A stretch of 6,667 nt of DNA from an uncultured Clostridia bacterium (GTDB lineage Bacteria; Bacillota; Clostridia; UMGS1883): assembly GCA_947630525.1 (NCBI GenBank), contig CANRHW010000087.1, positions 1 through 6,667 on the forward strand, read 5' to 3'. The notes beneath the pieces are model-generated. The model had not been told where the DNA came from and ran no database searches. It was given only the letters and a program-made list of their open reading frames with translations. Numbering within the stretch: the stretch's first letter is position 1; each line of letters starts with the position of its first letter. Shown here piece after piece: positions 1 through 5,475 of this stretch. The position numbers were made by a program, and so were the translations under genes.

Positions 1-2025
1 GAGCTGGCGGAAAAATATGACGGCGTGGAGACGGAGCTCTCCGGCAAGCTGCACAGCGTTCCATCCCACGTCCCGGGCCCGGCCACGGTCGAGCTCGACA
101 CTGAGCTTGGGCTCATACAGCTGACCCGTTACAACGGAACCATCGACGGCGAGATCGGCGATACTGTTACGGTAAAGGCCCGGCTTTCTCAGCCGGAGGC
201 TCCGGTCAACGACTACGGCTTTGACAACCGAGCTTACCTTTACAGCCGGGGAATATTCCTCACTGCCGAAACCGCGCAGGCCCCGCGCATAACTTCCACC
301 AAGCGGCGCGGGCTGCTCTGGACGGCTTCAAAAGCCAGGGAGCACGCCCTGCGAATGGGTGAAAAGCACCTCGGCGGCCGTGCGCTGGAGCTGTATGGCT
401 CCGTGGTTTTCGGCGACAAGGACAGCCTCAGCTCCAGTCTTAAAACGGTGCTGGAGAAATCGGGACTTAACCATATTGCCGCCGTGTCGGGCATGCACCT
501 GTCAGTGGTGGCGGTGATACTGATGTTCCTGCTTTCCATGCTCTTTGGCCGCAGGCCCGCGGCAAGACTGCTGACCATACCGGTCATGGCGTTTTTCGCC
601 CTTGTTACCGGCGGCGAACCCAGCGTGGTTCGGGCCTTTATTATGAATACGGTCTTTCAGCTTTCCTTTGTTTTTTACAGGGAAAACGACAGCCTTTCGG
701 CGCTGTCGCTGGCCTTTATGCTCATGTGCGGCTTTAATCCCATGACGGCGTTCAGCGTGGGGTTCCAGCTTTCGGCGGCGGCCACTCTGGGGATAATCCT
801 TTTTGCCGGGCCGCTTGCCTCGCCCGTCAAATGCCTTGCGGGCAAAGAAATGTTCAGCGGCGGGCGAATTTCGCGCATCGCCGGCAAGGCTCTGCGAAGA
901 GCGGGCGAAATCGTGGCGGTCAGCCTTGGGGCCCAGTTGGGAACGTTCCCGATATTAGCCTATTACTTCCATTACATAGCCACATATTCCCTGCTGTCCA
1001 ACCTGCTTGTAGTGCCTCTGCTAACGCCGGTCATGGCCTCGGGACTGCTGCTGGCCATAATGGGGTCCATCCCGGTGCTGGGCAATTTGCCCGCCCTGAT
1101 ATGCGGGCCGTTATTGGAGCTTGCGGCTTTCATTGCGGAAAAAATCGCAGCGCTGCCTGGAGCGGCGCTTCCACTGGGGCGGCCGGACATACTTTTGATT
1201 GCGGCTTACGCCGGGCTGCTGGCGGCAATATTGGCCGGTTTCAAGAGGCGGCGGCTGGCCGCCATGATTTTGGCCATATTCTTCGCCGTAACCTCCGCCG
1301 CCGGCTTAGTAAGGCTGAGGAGGGAAAGCGGCGCCGAGGAGCTTTGCTTCATAAACGTGGGCCGCGGCGACTGCGCCCTGTTCAAGCTGAAAGACGTCAA
1401 CGTTCTAATAGACGGCGGCAAGGGTACGGCTCCGGCGGACTACCTTTCCGCCAGAGGGATATTCAGCTTGGACTGCGCCGTGCTGACCTCGGCCGGGATC
1501 GAGCATGTTTCCGGCATGATCGAGCTCGCGGACGGCGGCTTTATAAAAGACCTCTATATTCCTTCCGACATGGAGAGTACCGACCGCTTGGAAACGCTTT
1601 TGCTCTCCGCCGCCGAAAACGGGGTAAACGTCAAAAAATATTCCTCCGGCGGTTCGATTTATATTGGAGGCCTGACTTTGAACTCCCTGGGCAGCGACGG
1701 CAGCTCGGTTCAGTTGTTGGCCGAATACGGCGGCAAAAGGATATTATTCTGCGGCGACGGGTACATGGACTGGACGGACTGCGACTTGGTCAAGCTGCCC
1801 AGCCACGGTTCCGGCGGCTACAACTATTACGGCGAACTAAGCCGCTATAAGCCGAGGTTCGCTGTAATGACGGCGGCAGGCGAAACCGCCGCCGTCAAGT
1901 CAGGTCAGTTCAAAGTTCTGCAAAAGCTCGGCATACCTTGCTATATTCCCGACCGGGACGGGACGGTCACCGTTGATTTGAGCGGAGACCTGACTGTAAC
2001 GACCACCAGAGAAAAATACCAATAA
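1..2025 (+). CDS. comEC: ComEC/Rec2 family DNA internalisation channel (5' end outside window)
   Basis: This is the membrane channel that carries single-stranded DNA into the cytoplasm during natural transformation. The frame is open from base 1, so the N-terminus lies outside the window; the GTG at 25 is not taken as the start. Residues below are counted from that GTG. Residues 1-90 match the N-terminal soluble domain (DUF4131), including GFDNRAYLYSRGI near 65-77. Residues about 123-430 are the hydrophobic Competence domain, with about ten membrane segments and the hallmark NHIAAVSGMHLSVV at 149-162. Residues about 438-660 are the C-terminal metallo-beta-lactamase-like domain, starting CFINVGRGD and LIDGG. 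In that domain the usual H-x-D-x-D-H motif reads TSAGIEH (488-494) and the later HHGS reads SHGS (593-596), so most metal ligands appear missing. The gene ends in TAA just before a strong terminator. Family assignment is firm; nuclease activity is doubtful. Confidence 0.95.
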   Translation, partial: ELAEKYDGVETELSGKLHSVPSHVPGPATVELDTELGLIQLTRYNGTIDGEIGDTVTVKARLSQPEAPVNDYGFDNRAYLYSRGIFLTAETAQAPRITSTKRRGLLWTASKAREHALRMGEKHLGGRALELYGSVVFGDKDSLSSSLKTVLEKSGLNHIAAVSGMHLSVVAVILMFLLSMLFGRRPAARLLTIPVMAFFALVTGGEPSVVRAFIMNTVFQLSFVFYRENDSLSALSLAFMLMCGFNPMTAFSVGFQLSAAATLGIILFAGPLASPVKCLAGKEMFSGGRISRIAGKALRRAGEIVAVSLGAQLGTFPILAYYFHYIATYSLLSNLLVVPLLTPVMASGLLLAIMGSIPVLGNLPALICGPLLELAAFIAEKIAALPGAALPLGRPDILLIAAYAGLLAAILAGFKRRRLAAMILAIFFAVTSAAGLVRLRRESGAEELCFINVGRGDCALFKLKDVNVLIDGGKGTAPADYLSARGIFSLDCAVLTSAGIEHVSGMIELADGGFIKDLYIPSDMESTDRLETLLLSAAENGVNVKKYSSGGSIYIGGLTLNSLGSDGSSVQLLAEYGGKRILFCGDGYMDWTDCDLVKLPSHGSGGYNYYGELSRYKPRFAVMTAAGETAAVKSGQFKVLQKLGIPCYIPDRDGTVTVDLSGDLTVTTTREKYQ

Positions 2026-2077
2026 AAAATGCTCTGTAACCCGGCGGCACCGCGCCGCTGGGTTACAGAGTTTTTTT
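2024..2077. terminator. Bidirectional intrinsic terminator between convergent genes
   Basis: An 11-bp perfect stem (CTCTGTAACCC at 2032-2042 with GGGTTACAGAG at 2060-2070) extends inward by five or six more pairs, including one G-T, around a short loop. Seven T residues follow at 2071-2077 for the plus strand. A run of A at 2024-2029 gives a U-tract for the minus strand. It therefore serves comEC from the left and the HAAS-SEDS gene (stop at 2085) from the right. Confidence 0.93.
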
Positions 2078-2084
2078 CCCGTTA

Positions 2085-3377
2085 TTACTCGCCGAACACC
2101 GTATCGACTATCTTATGTGCAACCCGCGCCGCATTTGACGCCGGTTTGATTTTTGCCGTGATATCGCGGCGGCGGCACACCGACAGCACAAGGCCCATAA
2201 GTACAAAGCAGGCAAGACAATCCGCCCCGCCGCCGCCCACTATTGGCAGCCCAATACCGACGCCGGGGAATAAATTGAAATTCATAAGAATATTTACGAT
2301 GAACCTTAGCGCAAGCACGGTGGAGCCGCTGAGAGCCAACGCAAATCCGTAGGGGTCGCGCACTTTTGCCGCCGCCACGAACAGCCGCCACAATAGCAGC
2401 GCCGCCGCCAGGATAATAGCCGCCGTCGGTATCCATCCGCACCGGCCCAATATCCCCACAAGGGCATATTCGGAAAAATAATTATTGAAAACATCTGGAA
2501 ATCCGCCGGATATTCCGCCGAGCGGCCGGGCGTTTTTTATCACTTCGCCGGCCTGCATGGCGAGCCAGCCGGCGCCGTTTGGGTCGGTCGCGCCGGCAGT
2601 GAAAAACACCTCAATCCTATCGCGCATCCATTGCTGCGAAATCAGCATTACCGCAAGCGGCAGAGCGCCGAACGCCACATTCACCGGCAAAAGTATTCTC
2701 GCCGTGCGGCTGCCGCGCACCGCAAGCACCGTAAAAATCACAAGATAGCTCATGGCCAGCAAAAGCACATATGCCGCGTGGAAGCACATCGCCACGGCGG
2801 CAAAGGGCAGGAACATAAGTATGCACAGACCAATCAGCTGCACCGGGTTATATTTCTTTTTCATAAAAAGCAGTCCAATAAACAGTGGCGGGCAAAACTG
2901 TGCGAGGGCGAGCACCGCCGTACAGCTCACCACCCTCCGGCTTGCGGCGAGGATCAGCATTGCCGACACCGTGCCAATATAGACCGGCAGCGCCGCCCGT
3001 CCGACGCGGGTGCAGTCAACGAACATCATACCCGTCATCAAGGCGAACCCCGCAAGAATATACACCGATTTAAGCTGCCCGATACCGGCGTTTATGCACA
3101 CTGCGATGCCGGCGGCGGCAATTATCGCCGCCGCAATGAAAAGCGGCCATTCGGTTCTGGGGCGGTGCTTTTTGTCCAGTTTAAGGCCGATCTCCTCCGG
3201 GCTGCCCATGCGGGTCAGGGCGGCTTTTTCAGCCGTTTCCCTACTCTGGCCGGAGGCAACGCCGGCCTCGATTATCTCATCTATGTGAGACGAGAGCTCC
3301 GCCCTCACGTCGGCATGGACGGATTTGGCCCATATGCGCGAGCAGACCTCGTCGAGGAACTCTTCCGTTTTATTCAT
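2085..3377 (-). CDS. HAAS-domain SEDS (FtsW/RodA/SpoVE-like) membrane protein, probably divergent or inactive
   Basis: The 430-residue protein has a soluble N-terminal helical domain (1-76) of the HAAS/permease-prefix type, including the stretch AEKAALTRMGSPEEIG, followed by about ten membrane segments (78-402). The membrane part is recognisable as SEDS. RIEVFFTAGATDPNGAGW (254-271) matches the FtsW/RodA loop, RDPYGFALAL (340-349) the cytosolic loop, and NFNLFPGVGIGLPIVGGGG (366-384) the family motif that usually reads N..L.PVTGIPLPF.SYGGSS. SEDS proteins are peptidoglycan glycosyltransferases working with class B PBPs. Here the usual RRWI, PSEFAK, QPDLG and HTDFIF motifs are replaced (ASRRVV, ALAQFCP, MCFHAA, FSEYAL), so catalysis is uncertain. 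The ATG lies 8 nt inside padR behind GGGGAGGG, indicating translational coupling. HAAS proteins paired with PadR are common in Firmicutes; a role in envelope-stress response is an inference. Confidence 0.85.
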   Translation of the reverse strand: MNKTEEFLDEVCSRIWAKSVHADVRAELSSHIDEIIEAGVASGQSRETAEKAALTRMGSPEEIGLKLDKKHRPRTEWPLFIAAAIIAAAGIAVCINAGIGQLKSVYILAGFALMTGMMFVDCTRVGRAALPVYIGTVSAMLILAASRRVVSCTAVLALAQFCPPLFIGLLFMKKKYNPVQLIGLCILMFLPFAAVAMCFHAAYVLLLAMSYLVIFTVLAVRGSRTARILLPVNVAFGALPLAVMLISQQWMRDRIEVFFTAGATDPNGAGWLAMQAGEVIKNARPLGGISGGFPDVFNNYFSEYALVGILGRCGWIPTAAIILAAALLLWRLFVAAAKVRDPYGFALALSGSTVLALRFIVNILMNFNLFPGVGIGLPIVGGGGADCLACFVLMGLVLSVCRRRDITAKIKPASNAARVAHKIVDTVFGE

Positions 3378-3720
3378 GACATAGCCCTCCCCTCATGAGG
3401 CCGAGAACCTTGTTCACCGCGCCTGTGTAAAGCTTCCATTCCTGCCTTTTTTCGCTGAGCAGCGCACGGCCGGAATCGGTAATGCGGTAATACCTGCGCC
3501 GCCGTCCGCTGTCGGCGTCCACCCAATATGCCTCAATGGCGCCGTCGTTTTCCAGTCCGTGCAGCATGGGATAAAGCGTGCCTTCTTTGAGTTCAAATAC
3601 GCTGCCGCTGAGCAGCGACAGCCGCTGCACCAGCATATAGCCGTACATATCCTCTCTTTCAAGCAGCGACAAAATCAATATGGACGTGCTGCCCTTGACC
3701 AGCTCTCTGTTGATTTTCAC
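3370..3720 (-). CDS. PadR-family transcriptional repressor
   Basis: This is a compact 116-residue winged-helix regulator of the short PadR type. The recognisable marks are MYGYMLVQRL (25-34), the recognition-region signature LKEGTLYPMLHGLENDG (44-60), and the wing RRRRYYRITDSG (73-84), followed by a C-terminal dimerisation helix (about 85-110). PadR proteins bind as dimers to inverted repeats and are usually relieved by small hydrophobic ligands or by membrane stress. The GTG start is supported by AAAGGGG nine bases upstream and by a promoter at matching distance. The gene overlaps the HAAS-SEDS start by 8 bp, so both are one transcription unit. A perfect inverted repeat over the predicted transcription start suggests it represses its own operon. 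The inducer cannot be told from the sequence. Confidence 0.95.
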   Translation of the reverse strand: MKINRELVKGSTSILILSLLEREDMYGYMLVQRLSLLSGSVFELKEGTLYPMLHGLENDGAIEAYWVDADSGRRRRYYRITDSGRALLSEKRQEWKLYTGAVNKVLGLMRGGLCHE

Positions 3721-3751
3721 GGTCGATTTCCCCTTTATGTAGATTATCTTT

Positions 3752-3772
3752 ATACATAGTAATTCTATGTAT
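3752..3772. promoter_or_regulatory. Putative PadR operator (inverted repeat over the transcription start)
   Basis: ATACATAG (3752-3759) and CTATGTAT (3765-3772) form a perfect 8-bp inverted repeat with a 5-bp spacer. It lies four bases downstream of the -10 box and covers the expected transcription start. ATGT/ACAT half-sites are typical of PadR operators, although the spacing differs from the classical ATGT-N8-ACAT. A small palindrome, ACATATGT (3788-3795), lies in the promoter spacer and may be a second contact. Assignment to PadR rests on position and half-site similarity. Confidence 0.7.
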
Positions 3773-3776
3773 TTGT

Positions 3777-3805
3777 ATTATAGCACTACATATGTCAATT
3801 GTCAA
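3777..3805 (-). promoter_or_regulatory. Consensus sigma-A promoter of the padR operon
   Basis: Read on the minus strand, TTGACA (3805-3800) and TATAAT (3782-3777) both match the consensus perfectly, with an optimal 17-bp spacer. The expected transcription start is near 3770, giving a leader of about 50 nt to the GTG at 3720. A second TTGACA lies 7 bp further in (3798-3793) but has no usable -10. So strong a promoter in front of a repressor gene fits tight autorepression. Confidence 0.9.
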
Positions 3806-3813
3806 GGGCTTTT

Positions 3814-3834
3814 TTAATTTTTAATAAAAATTAA
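3814..3834. repeat. AT-only inverted repeat between kinase gene and padR promoter
   Basis: TTAATTTTTA (3814-3823) and TAAAAATTAA (3825-3834) are perfect inverted copies separated by one base. It lies in the 43-bp gap between the kinase stop codon and the padR -35 box. It has no GC pairs and no proper U-run after the stem on the minus strand, so it is at best a weak terminator. Read-through from the kinase gene into padR is possible. Confidence 0.45.
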
Positions 3835-3848
3835 GGGGCCGTAAATTT

Positions 3849-4418
3849 TCATGTTTCAAATACAAGGTCACAGCGGCCCTGCACATCAAAGGCGCTGAAA
3901 TATTTTTCCTCCATAGGTATCCACCGTTCCTTAAACTGAACCAATTTATCCGGGCCATCGCGTTCAAGTATGCGGCGCAGCTGTTCTTCCGGGTCAACGG
4001 TCAAAAATACTCTCAAACTGTAATACTTCCAAAGTTCAGGATGGCAGCTATACGACCCCTCGACCACAACGAGATTTGCCGCCCTTTCCAATACCGGCGG
4101 CAGCAGTTCAAGGCTCCCGCAGTCAAAAGCGCGGCGGCTTATCTCCTCAGCGCCCGAACACAGCGGGATAAGTATTTCCTCTCGGAACCGCTCCCAGTCA
4201 ACATTGCCGCCGGGAGACGCCAGCCGTTCGGGCGTGCGCTGCTGTGGGCGGAGGAAATAGTCGTCCATGTGATACACGGCGCAGCCCGTAAGGGCCCTAA
4301 GCTCGGATGCAAGGGTGGTCTTGCCTGAAGCGCAGCGGCCGTCTATGGCAATTATCCGCCTTTTTTTATCGGGGATAGCGGTCAGTCGAGCAATTATTTT
4401 TTCAGCGATACCGCGCAT
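3849..4418 (-). CDS. Uridine kinase-like P-loop phosphotransferase
   Basis: The 189-residue protein belongs to the uridine kinase/phosphoribulokinase-like P-loop group. These cytoplasmic enzymes move a phosphate from ATP to a nucleoside or similar small hydroxyl compound. Walker A is GRCASGKTT at 27-35. HMDDYFLRPQQRTPERL (50-66) and PGGNVDWERF (69-78) form the substrate-binding region typical of this group, VVVEGSYS (117-124) is the Walker B-like strand, and RRILERDG (148-155) is the lid-type segment. The start at 4418 is preferred to an in-frame ATG at 4604 for three reasons: an AGAGGG site lies 8 nt upstream, the -10 and -35 boxes lie inside the longer frame, and the extra 62 residues would be encoded by structured non-coding DNA. 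The exact substrate is not evident and uridine is not proven. It is read towards padR but has its own promoter. Confidence 0.85.
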   Translation of the reverse strand: MRGIAEKIIARLTAIPDKKRRIIAIDGRCASGKTTLASELRALTGCAVYHMDDYFLRPQQRTPERLASPGGNVDWERFREEILIPLCSGAEEISRRAFDCGSLELLPPVLERAANLVVVEGSYSCHPELWKYYSLRVFLTVDPEEQLRRILERDGPDKLVQFKERWIPMEEKYFSAFDVQGRCDLVFET

Positions 4419-4449
4419 AAAACGCACCCTCTTTCGTAGTTTTGCCTTA

Positions 4450-4478
4450 ATTATATCATTTATGCCGGCCGCTGTCAA
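4450..4478 (-). promoter_or_regulatory. Consensus sigma-A promoter of the kinase gene
   Basis: On the minus strand TTGACA (4478-4473) and TATAAT (4455-4450) are separated by 17 bp, a perfect consensus match. The start of transcription should fall near 4443, leaving a short leader of about 25 nt before the ATG at 4418. This placement is the main argument for the shorter kinase reading frame. Confidence 0.9.
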
Positions 4479-4490
4479 GCCGCTGTCAAG
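4469..4490. repeat. 11-bp tandem direct repeat duplicating the kinase -35 box
   Basis: CCGCTGTCAAG occurs twice head to tail (4469-4479 and 4480-4490) without a mismatch. Each unit contains TTGACA on the minus strand, but only the copy nearer the gene is correctly spaced from the -10 box. The outer copy touches the left end of the inverted-repeat-bounded insert. Confidence 0.9.
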
Positions 4491-4562
4491 TATTGAAAAG
4501 ACCGGGACGCATATATCTCTCTGTAATCTGGTTGGCATGGGGCCGGCTAAAAATCGCGCAGA

Positions 4563-4649
4563 ATGGACGAAAATCAGCTCGCGCAGGCGAAGCCGAGCAA
4601 GCACTCCCGACGGCGTACACAGGTACGCCGAGTGGCGATTTTCGTTCGT
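4563..4649 (+). repeat. Three-way-junction inverted-repeat structure
   Basis: The outer stem pairs 4563-4575 with 4637-4649: ACGAAAATC with GATTTTCGT, plus four more pairs of which two are G-U if read on the plus strand. Inside are two arms. The first is GCTCG/CGAGC (4577-4581/4594-4598) capped by GC-GAA-GC. The second is CACTC/GAGTG (4602-4606/4630-4634) with GGCGTAC/GTACGCC (4612-4618/4623-4629) around an ACAG loop. The wobble pairs favour plus-strand RNA, but no promoter or known RNA family is recognised, and it may simply be a palindromic DNA repeat. Confidence 0.6.
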
Positions 4650-4665
4650 AGTTCAAGGGCATAAA

Positions 4666-4703
4666 ATGCAGAAAATTCGCTCTTGCGAGCGAATTTTCTA
4701 CAT
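4666..4703. repeat. Long perfect hairpin inside the insert
   Basis: GAAAATTCGCTC (4671-4682) and GAGCGAATTTTC (4687-4698) form a 12-bp perfect stem around TTGC. After one extra A-T pair and a single C-A mismatch it gains four more pairs outwards to 4666/4703. No T-run follows on either strand, so a classical terminator is unlikely. A palindromic repeat or RNA-processing structure fits better. Confidence 0.75.
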
Positions 4704-4709
4704 TAATAC

Positions 4710-4738
4710 ATTATCTAATTTTCACTGAATGATTACAA
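4710..4738 (-). promoter_or_regulatory. Possible weak promoter within the insert, directed at the kinase gene
   Basis: On the minus strand TTGTAA (4738-4733) and GATAAT (4715-4710) are 17 bp apart. The -10 matches the consensus at five of six positions and the -35 at four of six. If active it would transcribe the long hairpin and the three-way junction and then run into the kinase promoter region. In AT-rich DNA such a match can arise by chance. Confidence 0.25.
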
Positions 4739-4763
4739 ATTTGCCTTAAATTAAGTCATTCAG
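4725..4763. repeat. Inverted repeat with 23-nt loop inside the insert
   Basis: CTGAATGA (4725-4732) and TCATTCAG (4756-4763) are perfect inverted copies separated by 23 bases. The loop itself contains CTTAA-A-TTAAG. The right arm lies three bases before the outer stem of the branched structure that follows. Confidence 0.55.
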
Positions 4764-4765
4764 CC

Positions 4766-4899
4766 AAAATGGGGTCCCCGCAAAACGGCGAAGCCGATTT
4801 TGTGGGGAAAAGGAGTCACAGCGAGGTAAGCCTGGTTTAGATTTTTTAAATCCAAACCTGCGATACCGAGCTTGTGACGACACCGGTCCGCGCCATTTT
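4766..4899. repeat. Large branched inverted-repeat structure downstream of spoVT
   Basis: AAAATGG (4766-4772) pairs with CCATTTT (4893-4899) and encloses two long arms. Arm one (4775-4808) pairs TCCCC with GGGGA, CAAAA with TTTTG and GGC with GCC around a GAA loop. Arm two (4815-4878) is closed by GTCACA/TGTGAC and continues through GC/GC, a tandem G-A mismatch and GGTA/TACC, then an apical 11-pair stem with one mismatch (4834-4844/4848-4858). It lies directly downstream of spoVT and would be transcribed if spoVT is not terminated first. No known RNA family is recognised, and strand preference is ambiguous because wobble pairs favour plus in arm one and minus in arm two. Confidence 0.6.
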
Positions 4900-4925
4900 T
4901 TACGGCCCCATCTTTTCAATACAAT

Positions 4926-5471
4926 TTATGCTTCCATATGACGGCCAAGAAACCCGGCGGCGCTCTGGCAGAGCTTCTGCTCTACCTCCCCCATGCTGTC
5001 GCCGGTGAGGTCAGTCACCATGACTACGGTTCCGATTGTATCGCCCTCGCTGATTATCGGGGCCATTACTCCGGCGTAATACTTGTCCGCCCCATCCACA
5101 ACGGGCACTGGGTCGCCGCCGCCCGGCTCCATGACAAAGAGCCGCTTTTCGTCCATAAGCTGTTCAAGCCGGTCGCTGATGCGCTTTTCCTGTAATTCCT
5201 TGCGGGGAGCGCCCGACACGGCGATAACATTGTCCTTGTCGGTGATGAGCACCGGGGCGCCGCTTGTCTTCGACAGGGTCTCGGCATATTCCGATGCAAA
5301 GTCGCCCAATTCGCCTATGGGCGAATATTTTTTAAATATAACCTCTCCGTCCCGCTCGGTGAATATCTCCAGCGGGTCGCCCTCGCGAATACGCAGGGTG
5401 CGGCGTATCTCTTTGGGAATGACGACCCTGCCAAGGTCGTCTATCCTCCTGACTATTCCTGTGGCTTTCAT
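4926..5471 (-). CDS. spoVT: Stage V sporulation protein T (AbrB-like regulator)
   Basis: SpoVT is the forespore DNA-binding regulator that adjusts sigma-G-dependent genes late in sporulation and affects spore coat and germination properties. The 181-residue product is about the length of B. subtilis SpoVT (178). Residues 1-50 are the AbrB-type swapped-hairpin DNA-binding domain, with MKATGIVRRIDDLGRVVIPK followed by EIRRTLRIREGDPLEIF. Residues about 55-178 are the GAF-like domain, including APVLITDKDNVIAVSG (72-87) and GTVVMVTDL (147-155). The ATG at 5471 has AAGGAG about ten bases upstream. It is a single gene, divergent from glgB, and its 3' end lies 3 bp from the structured insert. No convincing sigma-G or sigma-A promoter could be assigned upstream. 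An inverted repeat in the leader overlaps the ribosome-binding site. Confidence 0.95.
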   Translation of the reverse strand: MKATGIVRRIDDLGRVVIPKEIRRTLRIREGDPLEIFTERDGEVIFKKYSPIGELGDFASEYAETLSKTSGAPVLITDKDNVIAVSGAPRKELQEKRISDRLEQLMDEKRLFVMEPGGGDPVPVVDGADKYYAGVMAPIISEGDTIGTVVMVTDLTGDSMGEVEQKLCQSAAGFLGRHMEA

Positions 5472-5475
5472 ATAT

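Larger units (their letters stand above)
4490..4922. mobile_element. MITE-like non-coding insert with 12-bp terminal inverted repeats
   Basis: GTATTGAAAAGA (4490-4501) and its exact reverse complement TCTTTTCAATAC (4911-4922) bound about 430 bp with no credible gene. The similarity continues weakly inwards (CCGGGACG against TGGGGCCG). If the ends are trimmed to TTGAAAAGA/TCTTTTCAA, a TA dinucleotide flanks both sides (4491-4492 and 4920-4921), as expected for a TA target duplication of the IS630/mariner kind. No transposase lies inside, so it would be non-autonomous. The interior holds two hairpins and two branched folds, listed separately. The right end is 3 bp from the spoVT stop codon and the left end 11 bp from the kinase -35 box. 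An alternative reading is one large RNA closed by a 12-bp stem. Multi-copy status cannot be seen here. Confidence 0.5.

Noticed and set aside
831..1850. A long plus-strand reading frame overlapping comEC
   Set aside because: It is arginine-rich and of low complexity, lies wholly inside clearly coding comEC in another frame, and matches no family; a shadow frame of GC-rich coding DNA.
3814..3834. AT-only hairpin as a true terminator of the kinase gene
   Set aside because: The stem has no GC pairs and the minus strand continues with A residues rather than a U-tract.
4419..4604. A 62-residue N-terminal extension of the kinase from an upstream in-frame ATG
   Set aside because: It would run through the kinase promoter boxes, the tandem repeat and part of the structured insert, lacks family similarity, and a good ribosome-binding site precedes the ATG at 4418.
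4315..4728. A 137-codon plus-strand frame over the kinase 5' end and the insert
   Set aside because: It is antisense to the kinase and its promoter and runs through hairpins, with no recognisable domain.
4766..4899. Assignment of the branched fold to a known RNA (6S, tmRNA, SRP RNA, RNase P RNA or a riboswitch)
   Set aside because: None of the conserved core sequences of those RNAs that I know were found; only generic stems are visible.
3835..4909. An 11-bp inverted repeat (GGGGCCGTAAA at 3835-3845 and its complement at 4899-4909) flanking the kinase and the insert
   Set aside because: Several 11-bp matches are expected by chance in a window of this size, and no other end signature or target duplication accompanies it.
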